Below, one piece after another: positions 35,341-46,345 of a stretch of DNA of 64,000 nucleotides. Source of the stretch: Liolophura sinensis (Eukaryota; Mollusca; Polyplacophora; Chitonida; Chitonidae); contig NC_088303.1 in the NCBI RefSeq assembly GCF_032854445.1, positions 32,901,265 to 32,965,264 of the forward strand, in the 5' to 3' direction. Numbering within the stretch: position 1 is the first letter of the stretch; each line of letters opens with the position of its first letter. A program made the translations under genes and the position numbers. A model generated the notes under the pieces. The model was given only the letters and a program-made list of their open reading frames with translations. It searched no databases and was not told where the DNA came from.

Positions 35341-36169
35341 TTTGCATTTGTACGGTTTGATTGCCGTTATTATTACCCACTATCTGGACGAGACAAAGAT
35401 GGACGGAAAGTCATCATAATAAAACTTGGTAAGTGTTACTTGTTCGATTATTTAATAAATACTATATATATGTTACAGCACATACTTTATTACTGAATTC
35501 AAAATAAGTGATTCTTATATCTTGAAAAGGTCATAAAGCGACTCGCATTATAATTTTTTCGAATTTATAAATTTTTACGTGTTACAAGTGCATAGAAGAG
35601 GCTGATATTCTGCGGTAGGTCATTATTTAACCTATTCTAAAATAATAGCAAAATTTTTTCTTGCAAAAAAAAGTCTCCTAGGATTTTAGGAATTTAGGAG
35701 AATAGTTAGAAAGAGTGAGCCACGATCTGTAGTGACTGATTATTTGCAAGAATAGTTATAATAGGCGAGTCTCAATCTGCAATGTTTTTGAATGAAAGAT
35801 TTAATATTGTAAGATACAATCTTCCGCCCAATGGTTTTGTTCCAGCAATCACAAAGAAATGTCCTGCAAATTCCATGAGTTATTCCATATTTTCTTTTAG
35901 GCAATTTGTCAACTTCCGGTAAGGAATATGGCCCCAACGACGTAATACATGGGTTTACTCTTCTCCATGACTTCCTGTACCGAGACGAAAATATTCAAGT
36001 GAATGGCTTCGTCTATGTATCAGACCTCAGTGCATTCAGCATGAGTCGCGTGACTTTCATGGGCAACTGATACGTTTACAAAAAGGATCAAACTGCTGGA
36101 TGGTATGTATATTTCTCATAATTACAAGTTTTTTTCTCATAATCACAAGACTTTTTCTCGTATTTAAAG

Positions 36170-36420
36170 TATACTCAAAAAATACATAAACGCACGAAGC
36201 AATTTTATATTGTTTTCTCTCAGTATTAATAACATGTTTACTCAAAAAAAAAAACTAAGGTAAGCAGTCATTTTCAATTTCAACTTCAGTTTCCACAAGA
36301 TTTTCACATTTTAAGGGAGATAATCCAGACGATATGGCAGCTTGAAAATGGAGTAGCCGCTAACCACAGTTCACTTCGTGATGCTAACAGTAGACACACT
36401 GGGTATAATGACGACTAAGG
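36170..36420 (+). mobile_element. R2 dispersed repeat, copy 2
   Basis: cgcacgaagcaattttatat, gttttctctcagtattaata and the end part ctaaccacagttcacttcgt match copies at 9998 and 46088. Confidence 0.65.
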
Positions 36421-37458
36421 CATAAATATGAAGTTTAATCTTGCCAAAATATGACAAAACTAATCACATTATAAAGTTTATGTTTTGCATATGAAAACAA
36501 ATGTTCACGGCACAAAGAAAAATATTTTTGAAAGCTTCAGTCAAAATATTTTCCCTGTTAATGTAGATCTCCATACAGTAAAACGGAAAGACAGGGCCTC
36601 ATTTGAGCCTCATTTGACTGAGATTGCTTTTTTGGCGGGTTATTATTAAGCAACCATCTGTTCGACCAAGTTTTATACTTCTGATTCGGAAATTTACGGT
36701 GTGATTGTGCCGTGATTTTGAAATGTACAAATTAATACTTGATTAATAAAGTCTCACATTTGTACATCTATCTATCATTCGTATGTCGCCTTCATCCGCT
36801 GCGATTTCACGTCAGTGTGATCAACTTGATCAACATATACCCGGTGAAGGGCCGTAGTTTCTTCAAACCTTACTTCAAAGGTGAAATTAATTGAGGAATG
36901 CACAATTGCAGTAATGAAATAAATCAATACACCACTGAATTTTCTTTCATGTAAGATAGCCAGCGACAATGGCTTTCACTTGTCGTACATATAAACAGTT
37001 TCGGCATTAACATGGTTGCATATCTGTTCCCATGGATTTTAATCAGATATCAAATATTAATTTCGTTGTAATTAATGTCTTTTGGTGAGACTTCACTATA
37101 TATTTACCTTTATATTTTGGTACACATGTTTGTAATACATGTACAGATTTGATTTCAGTCGGTCAAATCTTCGCTGACTGGTGCGTAAAACGCTCATCTC
37201 CCCATACATGCTTGACCATTGCAACGTAAAGCTTTAGAAATCCTGAGATCTTCACACAAAGCCATTTGTGAATAAAGTCAAATTTTAAAACATCGCCAGA
37301 ATGCTTACTTTTTGATAATGAAAGTTGAAGTTATTGATACATTGAAGTTGAAGTTGAAATGCTACATTTGTCTCCACATTTATATGGTGATCAGAATTTC
37401 ATTTTTTGTCGTTCCGCACTAGCTTAAGGTCAGTGTTACCGTTGCTTGATTGGGCTCT
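36421..37458. other. Gene D intron 4, nothing recognised
   Basis: No gene or repeat family of this window is recognised between the R2 copy and the MITE-like element. Confidence 0.4.
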
Positions 37459-37704
37459 ACACTAAAAAAAAAAAGAAATCTTTTAATTTTAATAGGAAGT
37501 CTGTTGTCTGTGTGACGCTAGACTGTATTCTGTTGTTGAAACAGACTATTCTGTTAAACGTAACACACATATTCCATTAATTCAATATAAAGATTCTATC
37601 AGACAAACAGGATTTTTTGTTGAATATTACAGAATATTGTGTTATAATAACAGATTATTGTAGTATAAGTTTCTGTTAAAATTAACAGATTATTTTTTTA
37701 GTGT
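37459..37704. mobile_element. MITE-like element with acactaaaaaaa termini, copy 1
   Basis: Begins acactaaaaaaa and ends ttttttagtgt, with internal ctgttaa/ttaacag motifs. Its right end (aaattaacagattattttt) closely matches that of the element at 47893-48166, so they form one family. Confidence 0.6.
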
Positions 37705-38006
37705 ACCGTTAGATTCTTTTGTATTTCTAACCAGAGGCGGTCCTTGTATGGACAAAAATAGGGCGTGAAAATGTCAACCAAATAAAGAAACGTGTCGCTT
37801 GACTATTATAAGCATCGAACTGCATGTATTCATTGCAGAAAGCGCACTGTGGCAGAAACAAGGGGGCTGCACTTTTATAACGGAGGTCAGATGTTTGACG
37901 TTCTCTATGGCCTTCTCAAGCAGTCATTTTCGAAAAAGATGCAAGACAGGGTAAGACCATGGGCTGTATATAATCCATTGCTTTAATGTTAGTGTTTATT
38001 AAGTGT

Positions 38007-38290
38007 GATGACTACACAGCATTTTAATAATCCTAGACCGTTGACAACTAATAAAAAAATATTTTCACCTCTTTGTGTTTCTGGCCTAACCCTACTGAAG
38101 CAATGGTGCCGTATAGAAGGCATAAAAGCTGGTAATGTCTTAGCATCTGTATGAGCAGTTAGCATAAACCCTGTCCAAGATAAAGTTGCAGAATGCCTTA
38201 TTTCATCGATTAAGTGTTACTAATTAGCCATTAGCCAATTATCACACTGTCACCACTGCTCAGGTATAACTCCCTATGCTGTTGTCTTTT
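38007..38290 (+). repeat. R1 dispersed repeat, gene D intron 5
   Basis: Diverged full-length-like copy: tacacagcattttaataatc, gaagcaatggtgccgtatag, tgagcagttagcataaaccc and attatcacactgtcaccact. Confidence 0.6.
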
Positions 38291-38394
38291 ATATTGATAT
38301 TATGACATTTATTCCAGGGACGTTCAGAAACCTTGGACAATTACGCTTCTTGGAAGACAACCGCTATATATACACCGATATTATATAAAAACCA

Positions 38395-38600
38395 TTAACC
38401 TTCGTCCAGTCAAGTCGCAGGTTCCAATCCGGCTTCCGCTGATTTGGTTGCGTCTTTTAATCAGTGATGTTTCTTAGGTAGTTGGTTAGGTGATATGGTG
38501 TTCTCTTGACTGTCTCCTGCTTCACCCGCCAACAAGGCCTATGACACAGTCATATACTACTGGAATAAAGTAACTGTGCATCATCTGCAGTTATGCCATG
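38395..38600 (+). mobile_element. Possible tRNA-derived SINE scrap
   Basis: B-box-like ggttccaatcc at 38420-38430 with a following diverged body. No TSD seen. Confidence 0.3.
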
Positions 38601-38726
38601 TTCTAATGAATTAAGATAAGAATATGATATTTGTATTCTGTTTAATCACTGTTTAACTGTTGACAGGATAATTTCGAAATCTTTATGGTTTGACACTAGG
38701 CATCATGACACGCACCTCGAAGAGAT

Positions 38727-39897
38727 GTGGTGTCAAAAGTCAGTTCACAAACTCAATATCGTGTGTGTCCACCATTGGCGTTGATGCAGGCTTGACAACG
38801 ACGACGCATAGACGACACTAAGCGAGTGAAGAAAGCTTGGGGAATGTTGTTCCATGTCTGAAGCAACATTTGTCCCAAATCAGCTAACGTCAATGGCTGA
38901 TTCGGGCCCTGACGTAATCGCCGTTCCATTTCATCCCATGGGTGCCCTATAGGGGACAGGTCAGAAGAAACTGCTGGCCAAGGGAGTACCGGAATTTTGT
39001 GCTGTCTCAAGAAATCCGTCACAACACGAGCGACATGTGGACGGGCATTATCTTGCTGAAGTGTGATGTTACGTCCATGTCCTTGAGTGAACGCTTGCAC
39101 ATGAGGCAGAATGACCTGGTCCCTGTATGGCAGGCCTGTCAGATTGCCATTCACAATGACAAGCTTGGGTCCGCCCATGAGATGTGATGCCTCCCCATAC
39201 CATAACGCTGCCGCCACCAAACGCTCGACGTTGAACAACGCACGCGTCAGCATAACTGTTCACCTGGACGTCTGTACACCCTTGCCCTGCCATCTGAGCC
39301 GTCCAGATGAAATCTCGACTCGTCAGTGAACAGAGCACAATCCCAATCTTGTCTCCTGTACCGTAGATGTTGTCTGCACCAGACAAGACGTGCCTGTCGG
39401 TGACGTTGGAGCAAAATCGGACGTATGGCAGGACGTCTGGGCCGCATGTTGCGCTCCCGCAGTCGGTTCCGTACAGTCCTGGAAACTGATTGGGCGTAAG
39501 CCAGGAATGGTCCGAGCAGTCACACTGGAACTCTGGAATCGATTCCTTAGATGGGTCAGCCGAATATGGTTGTCTTGCTGACGTGACGTCACACCGTGGA
39601 CGGCCGGACCGGGGCAAATCTCTCGTGTTCCCATTCTGTTGAAAACGTCGCCATATAGAGGATATCGTGTTTCGATGGACACCAAAATGTCTGGCAACTT
39701 CATTCTGGGCCATTCCAGTATCCAGCATTCCCACGGCTCGGAGACGCTGATTTTCTGTAAGCCATGGCATGTTGTACGCACAGTTTATCTTGAAGTTAAC
39801 GTGTTTTCCACAACATTTAGAGGCTAAAGAATAATCAACAGTTCTTCAATTTTCGAAATCAGGTGTGTGAACTCCATGTGTCAAACATCATGCAGAA
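38727..39897 (-). mobile_element. Tc1/mariner-type transposon, inactive
   Basis: A transposase remnant is bounded by short, imperfect inverted ends. The left end has ggtgtcaaaagtcagttcac (38729-38748) and the right end, reversed, has gatgtttgacacatggagtt then cacacac. The exact ends are uncertain. It inserted between exons 5 and 6 of pseudogene D. Confidence 0.8.
38753..39770 (-). pseudogene. Tc1-like DD34E transposase, frameshifted
   Basis: The N-terminal helix-turn-helix part (MPWLTENQRLRAVGMLDTG; then NEVARHFGVHRNTISSIWRR) starts at 39770. The catalytic core continues in other frames: ALFTDESRFHLDG holds the first Asp and LQQDNARPHVARV the second. The third catalytic residue lies in SPIGHPWDEMERR, where family members have SPIEHLWD: Glu is replaced by Gly exactly 34 residues after the second Asp. 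At least two frameshifts separate the three segments. The copy cannot make an active enzyme. DNA-bending and cut-and-paste functions are inferred from the family only. Confidence 0.9.
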
Positions 39898-40811
39898 TGT
39901 GAGTCATGTCATTATACACGAAGTGCACGTGCCACGCGCGATACGTGACATGACATTTCATGAAAAATGCTTGGCTAAATGTTTATTGACGGTTAGTGTT
40001 TATAACTTTTCAAACATCTTTTGTTTTGTCTCATTTTCTGTGATGCACAGTTACTTTTTTCCATTAGTATATAAGAGAATCATTCTTCATGTTGGTATGA
40101 AACACTTATCAGATAGGCCTACATAAATAAATTTATTGATTTAAAACTGAAATTATTCACCTTGTAGTCTAACTTATCGTCAAAGTATCATTTTTTTTTC
40201 TTTAGGAGTCCCCCAGTAAATTCATTGTAATGCAGTGACACAATATGTATGATTTAGCAGTTTAATTGATCTGTGTGTCTATATGCCTAAGTATTTAAAC
40301 AGTCACTGTGTACAGTTGCTCTCGTAGAGCAAAGAGGATGTTTCACTGGCAGAATGATATGAGAGAAAGGTGTGTGTGTTAATACAGCTTGGAAGCGGGT
40401 TGTGTTGGCGGGAAATGTTGTAACGATTATGATCAGTTTAAGACTAATCATATCGTGGGTTCCGAATCCAGATCACGTCAGCTTTGTTATATGCAAGGTA
40501 CGAAGTAGTTTTCTCCAGGATATACTTATTTTCCTCCTTGATTACCGTAAATAAGTGAGCGAAATGTGTTGCGCTACTCATTTGAAAACGTGAAATACGT
40601 GTATTACCAACTTACCAACAGATTAACAATCTTTGTATTTATTCTTGACGTCGTTTTACTGAAGTGATTTGAAAAAGGTGTTAGTAGCCATACTTAAAGG
40701 TTGTCCGGAATAAATACAGAAGATCCTATAATCAACATTTAACTTCTAAAAAGTGCCACATGCGGAAGTTAGACACATCTTGTTCTCAACCACGTGGCGC
40801 TATGATTACAG
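39898..40811. other. Gene D intron 5 right part, nothing recognised
   Basis: AT-rich DNA without recognisable repeats or exons. Confidence 0.4.
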
Positions 40812-40984
40812 GTTGTTGACCACGGAAACAACTTCAGCGCCATCTACAAATACGTAGACAAAGCCATGCTTCCGGAAGAGTATCTTCCCGACGACTATGA
40901 CGGACCGTGCGCTGGATCGAAACAGAAAATACTAGGTAAACTAAGATTGCCAAACTGAGTCACATATATACAGCCAGGCTAATT

Positions 40985-41110
40985 ATATGTTTTATTTGAT
41001 TGTTTTATTTTGACAATGTTGGTCAGTAATATGAGTGGAGGAAACTGGAGTGAGTGGCGTAAACCGCCGACATGCGGGGCTATTCAATGAAGAACTTTCC
41101 CAGTTATAAT
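40985..41110 (-). mobile_element. S3 SINE fragment, reverse, gene D intron 6
   Basis: ttatttgattgttttatttt, gagtggaggaaactggagtg, cgtaaaccgccgacatgcgg are reverse S3 blocks. Confidence 0.5.
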
Positions 41111-41473
41111 TTAACTACCCACTGGCTCGCTCGGACATTGTTTATCTATGATATGTTATGGTTGAATGCTTGGTGACTAGAAGTGGAATGCTAGAAGTAT
41201 TTTACCGGTATATTTGTCGTGAGTTAGTGGCTTGTTTGATACTGCCCGTTTGATACGTTCTATTTCACAGCAATTTTGCCACAGCACGCTATTTTGCTGT
41301 TAATACCACTTCACTAATGCTTCGTATTGTTTTCAGATGAGTACTTGGCGTCACTGAAATCGGCTGTTTAGAGAGTATATGGCCAGTCTCACCAATGGAC
41401 AATATTTTGTGGATTCCGCCAAGAAACCTAAGAAGGGTCAGGAGGAGAACGCGTCTTTCAGACCTCTCGTTAT

Positions 41474-41677
41474 GTCGTAGGATTTATGTCTCCGCATGTT
41501 GACATATGTCATAGGATTTATGTCTCCACATGTTGACATATTTCATAGGATTTATGTCTCCACATGTTGACATATGCCCTACGGTTTATATCTTTCACAT
41601 GTTGCCATATGTCCTACGGTTTATATCTTTCACATGTTGCCATATGTTCTACGGTGTATATCTTTCACATGTTGCCT
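41474..41677 (+). repeat. 34/35-bp tandem repeat seeded in the last codons of gene D
   Basis: Units start at 41474, 41508, 41542, 41576, 41611 and 41646. The first begins inside the final codons and stop (gtcgtaggatttatgtctcc). Units 1-3 (34 bp) read atttatgtctccacatgttg; units 4-6 (mainly 35 bp) read gtttatatctttcacatgtt. So there are two sub-blocks. Confidence 0.9.
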
Positions 41678-42417
41678 GGCAAGTCTGTAGAATAGATTTA
41701 AATGTTGATAACTGAGTCGTGGCGCTTTCGTGTGCACAAATGCGTTATGGTGCAATTTCAGAAATTCCTCCTCGTGTACACAGATTACATCAAATTAATA
41801 ATTTTATTTGTGAAAACTTATTTTTTAACTTTTATCAACTGTAGTGTACCCACTGCCTTGTGGGCGTCTTACTTTTTCTACAGTTGGTAGGCCGATGCAT
41901 AACTGACTTGTAAGACATAGCTCTAATCATTGACTGGCGGTTTTAGATGTCCAGTCTGTTTACTGAATTTTGCACATCCAACTCCTTCCTTATTAGTACT
42001 CCCCCCACCCCGCTTCATTTTCAGTGCGTATCCCTTCTATATATCACCTCCAATTTGAAATCCTGACGCTAAGACGTATCATACCTTGAGATATGTCCAT
42101 CGCGAAAAAAGAAAAGATGATGTTAAATATTTTACAAGTTTTGAATACAATGATTGAAGAATCTGGAAGATTGAATAAATTTGAGAAATAAAAATTTACC
42201 TTGTTTTAAACGCACTCCTACCGCCATGACTTCAGCATAATACGAGTGCATGCTGTTTATGTGCACCAATGCATCATATAGTGCATAAATTGTCTGTTGT
42301 TATTCTTATACGGGGCTTTCGCTGACTCATACAGCTGAGGGCGATATAATTGTATTTCTGCATAAACCAGCATCATGATATCCTGAAGGGCTTCATATGA
42401 GGACTGGCCCCTTTACA
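41678..42417. other. Intergenic downstream of gene D, nothing recognised
   Basis: No gene or repeat recognised. Confidence 0.4.
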
Positions 42418-42960
42418 ATGTGATTGTATCTTAAATGTGCTAAAAACACAGCATTTCGGTTGAGTACGGTTTTACGCCATACTCACTATATTTTACTTAT
42501 ACGACGGCGGCCAGCATTACGGTGGGAGGAAACCGGGCAATGCCCGGGGGGAAACACACGACCATCCGCAGGTTGCTGTAAGACCTTCCCACTTACGGCC
42601 GGAGAGGAAGCCAGCATGAGCTGGACTTGAACTCACAGCGACCGCAATGGTGAGAGACTCTTGGGTCATTACGCTGCCCTAGCGCGCTACCCACTTACAT
42701 AGCATTTCGCCAATTGAAGTCTAATAAATTGTAACTAATATTACTGCTTTTTTAAACCTGATTCTGTTTATGTCATGGTGCTTGGGGTCAAGTACTTTGT
42801 AAGCATATCCACGAACAGTCGAAAAAAAACATATAAACTGAGGTAACTTAACAAGTGGTGGGATTTCGCCGGTAATACGTGTGACCATTTCCCAACTGTC
42901 ATACTGTCGTCACTGCTCTGATTTTTCTCTTCGTATATGCTGTAGTCCTTCATTTTGTTC
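42418..42960 (+). repeat. R1 dispersed repeat, split by an S1 SINE
   Basis: R1 5' part at 42418-42458 (taaaaacacagcatttcg) and the rest at 42701-42960 (gtctaataaattgtaactaa, tttatgtcatggtgcttggg, gtgtgaccatttcccaactg). The interruption is the SINE at 42459-42700. Confidence 0.8.
42459..42700 (-). mobile_element. S1 SINE nested in R1, 9-bp target-site duplication
   Basis: Reverse S1 from gttgagtacggttttacgcc to the tRNA head (gcgctacccacttacat). Both sides carry agcatttcg (42450-42458 and 42701-42709). The distal tail (tttatttgattggtg) is absent, so the 3' end is shortened. Confidence 0.88.
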
Positions 42961-43900
42961 TCGTCGAAAACGAACGATCCTGGGTTAAATCCAGCTCTCT
43001 CAGTTCGGCTGAGGCTTTGAAAATGTACTATAAAGCGAAGTATGGTTTTAAGCAAAATGAAGAAGGACATGCCAAAAATATATATATTAAAAAAATTCAT
43101 ATTTTATATTTCCTAATAACCCCTCTATTTGATCCATATTTTCGTGGGATCAGTTTAGCATCCCCACTACGGCCTCTCCTCTTGACCGGAGTTGGTTTGA
43201 CAGCTATTATCGCTGCCGTAATCACAGCAGGCTATTTAATTCCCAGACTGATCGCTTGGACTGTGGGAAAACTGTAGTTTAAATCAAATTTTACATTCCA
43301 ACAAGAAAGTTTAGAAGTTTTGTGGTGTATGTTACACCACATCATGTACTCCGCATTCAAAAAAAAGCCGTTTCATGTAGCCGTTCATGGTTTTTCTTCT
43401 CCCATAATCTGAACACCATCGACTTAGCAGAAATTCTTGAGTACGGCGTTAAGCTTCTATCAGATAATCTAGGCTCTTGTAGACAATAAAAGAATAATTA
43501 AGAATATCTGGGCTGAAGATGGTTCGCTTCCATTTATTGTACATCAACGTTAACGGGTTCAAAGTGATACACCCATTTGACCCAACACGTTAAAATTCGC
43601 AAATGTTACATGTAAGCAACACACCAGCAACAATGACGTTGTTAACTCGGCTCAGTATACTATTATCGGATGCTGCGACAATTTTGGTGTTTTCAATATG
43701 GCATTCCAGTCAGACAGCATTGAGAAATGACCGATCTACTGTTGACGGAGGGAAGATGTATCCAAGCCAAAACAAACAATTTTACATCTATAGTAAAACG
43801 CGGGGTCTGATTTTTGCTATGGTTTGACCTCTACGGGTAAACAGGGGTCATCGAAATACTGAACAATCACTGACTAAAGCATTCTCCCCTTCCGACGACC
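42961..43900. other. Intergenic with one hydrophobic frame
   Basis: An open frame at 43017-43277 ends LLLTGVGLTAIIAAVITAGY then LIPRLIAWTVGKL-stop, a plausible membrane helix. No start with good context, no splice partner and no homology are recognised, so it is not called a gene. An S3-like head (tcctgggttaaatccagctc) is at 42979. Confidence 0.3.
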
Positions 43901-43920
43901 TCTGTTTATTTGGAGAGGTC

Positions 43921-43924
<4 letters not shown>

Positions 43925-43976
<52 letters not shown>
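43925..43976. repeat. (AT)n microsatellite
   Basis: About 52 bp of alternating A and T. Confidence 0.97.
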
Positions 43977-43979
<3 letters not shown>

Positions 43980-44335
43980 GTGAGCGGGGTGCTACATCTA
44001 AATTTAATAGTAAGAAATGATATTTGAAAAAAGATAACAGGAATGCGTACCTTTTTTTCCCTCCAAGGCCGGACTGTTGGGAGACAGCAAGTATAGCGGT
44101 AACATCGCCCTTCCGAGTGTACTCTGTTCCACTCTTCCATCCCCTCGGACAACTCTTGAAACCACTCTGAAGGTATAAAAAAGTCAGCCTATAGGTCATT
44201 TAAAGATCTGAAATCTGTTTTTCTTCCTCCATTGAAGATTGTAGGTCGCAAAACTAATAGATATCTACACTGTATCTTACATCAAGTATTCTTCAATTAG
44301 GTCCGATATAAGTTTCGTTCTTCCTATGTAGCTAT

Positions 44336-44535
44336 ATTTATTTATTTAATATTTTTTATTGATTGGTGTTTTACACCGTACAAAAGAATATTTCACTTAT
44401 ACAACGGCCGCCGGCGTAATGGTTGGAGAAAACGGCACAGCACGGGAGAAACCAACGATCATCTGCAGGTATTATCAGACCTTTCCACGTATGGCCGGGA
44501 GGAAGACAAGATGAGCTGGACTTGAACTCACAGCT
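44336..44535 (-). mobile_element. S1 SINE, reverse, without tRNA head end
   Basis: gattggtgttttacaccgta, gcctttccacgtatggccgg-like (gacctttccacgtatggccg) and agatgagctggacttgaact in order. Confidence 0.8.
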
Positions 44536-45145
44536 CAAAACACAGTTTTTGTTACTCGAAGTTGAAACTTAGGCACATTTGTCTTAAAACATTGATTAGA
44601 TGGGTATGGTCGAAAAATAAAAAAGGCATTTCAAATTTTGACTTATGTCAAAAATGATTTTGCGGAATCACACGCACAAAACGTTACAAGCGCAAAGGCG
44701 GTCAAGAAAAACTGGCAAGGAGCTGTATATCTACACAAAAATACCGTTTTTCCCAAACTGCAAGCAAATTAATTAACCGTCAAAAAACACACAGACTTAG
44801 TTCACAATTTGTAACTGGATTATTACCCAACATGGAGGAAGTGGTGTTGTAGACAACAACAAAATGGTGCTTACCTGTATCATGGTACAACACAGGATGG
44901 TCCCCAGTCGGCTGTATTATGGTTTGAAGTATGTACTGGTGGTTACTATACAATTCAACTCATTTTTATAGGGAATAAAACGCACGTTATTTTTTTGACA
45001 CAGACATATTTCATTTCTAATCATTCACAGGTATGCTTACAGGTATATAGACATAACTAGATCAAATGCTGATAAAATAAAATTGTATTACCATTAACGG
45101 TAGTTCATACACACTAGTCTTTAAGAAAAAGTAATAAACACTGAC
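44536..45145. other. Intergenic, nothing recognised
   Basis: AT-rich DNA with no coding or repeat signal I can support. Confidence 0.4.
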
Positions 45146-45149
45146 AGCT

Positions 45150-45360
45150 GGGGCCCATTTCACGAAGCTTCGCCTGTTTCACAAAGGGTCGCCCGCTTCA
45201 TGAAGGGCCGTCCGTATCACGAAGGGTCGCCTGTTTCATCTGTTTCATGAAGGGGTGCCGGTATCACGAAGGGTCGCCTGTTTTATCTGTTTCATGAAGG
45301 GACGCCCGTATCACGAAGGGTCACCTGTTTCATCTGTTTCATGAAGGGACGCCCGCTCTC
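45150..45360 (+). repeat. Tandem repeat of about 20-bp submotifs in higher-order units
   Basis: Alternates tatcacgaagggtcgcctg and tttcatgaagggacgcccg, with the combined unit of roughly 50 bp (including a tttcatctg insert) repeated about three times. GC-richer than its surroundings. Confidence 0.8.
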
Positions 45361-46087
45361 TTGAACACAACGTAGCGTTAAACATATGGGTAATTACCAC
45401 GCATGCTCTCCTAAAACTAAAATATTACTTATAACTTCAATTATGTTAAATGCGACATTTTGGCAGTGGTGGAAGAGGAAGAAAATGTACATCATTTAGC
45501 ATCGTTATACTTTACAAAATGCTTAAAAAAAAGTTTTGATTCATCATTATCTTATGTCAGATTCATAATTTTAGGTGTGTGTTTTTTACACACGATTATG
45601 AATGTTAAAAATTGTATAATGTAATAATACAACTGCAAGGCAAGCAGTCTTTACATACAGGGCGTAATGTTTCAGTTGTTAGTGCTGTATTTTACACCAT
45701 TTAACATGTTGTGTCATTTTAACACTTGGAAAATTTAGTAATTTAATATTTGCTTTTTAGGAGAGTAATAGACACTGATTGGATATGAGTATTCGCATGC
45801 ACTACAGCTGTCAAAGGAAACACCACGTAGGATGAGTGGCGAGGAAATCCAAAATGAAGCTGAAGAATATATTTTCAAATTGGATTTTTTTTGGCGTTTC
45901 AACTTTGGATTCCCATTCAGAGTGTGCGTGCACTAGGACTAGATATTTTGTTAAAATCAAACCAGGAATAGAATACTGTAAAAGACATATCAGTATATCG
46001 CTGTGCATGTTCCAAAGACGACGGCGTATGAACCAACTTGCAGCTGAGCCAGCGAGATCCTCTCCCAGGGTCTTTCCTGTCAGAGGT

Positions 46088-46345
46088 ATACTCGCCAAAA
46101 ATATAAACACACGAAGCAGTTTTATATTGTTTTCTCTCACTATTAAATAACGTGTTAACTCGACATGTTTGGCAAAGTATTCATTATCATTTGTGGCTTC
46201 AATTTCAGAGTGAAAATGGCAGAGTGAAAACAGAGTGGGCGGTAATCACACTTCAGCGCACTCAGTTCCGAGTGTGTCCATCGTCAGCATGGCGAAGAGC
46301 ATTAACTGTGATTACCGTTAACTGTTTTCATGCTGCCATAGCTCC
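46088..46345 (+). mobile_element. R2 dispersed repeat, copy 3, with long hairpin
   Basis: acacacgaagcagttttata, ctctcactattaaataacgt as in other copies. The end half is a palindrome: gcggtaatcaca near 46238 pairs with tgtgattaccg near 46308. Confidence 0.7.

Larger units (their letters stand above)
29551..41480 (+). pseudogene. CRAL-TRIO pseudogene, gene D
   Basis: Sister of gene C. Recognisable exons: 1 (29551-29701, intact), 3 (35367-35428), 4 (35901-36102), 5 (37839-37950), 6 (40812-40935, intact), 7 (41337-41480). Exon 2 was not found between 29701 and 35366. The exon 3 acceptor reads CG where C has AG. Exon 4 has a net +2 nt change near its end, with in-frame TGA at 36068-36070. Exon 5 has one extra G in a GGGGG run (112 nt against 111), leading to TAA. 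Exon 7 has a 2-nt loss and TAG at 41369-41371. Exon 6 and most donors are nearly identical to C, so the copy died recently. A Tc1 element sits between exons 5 and 6, and an S2 SINE and R2 lie in its introns. Confidence 0.88.

Noticed and set aside
43919..44199. Reverse frames ending in a long Tyr-Ile repeat
   Set aside because: They are the translation of an (AT)n microsatellite.
45811..46150. Overlapping long frames on both strands
   Set aside because: Mutually antisense frames running into the R2 repeat; neither resembles a protein.
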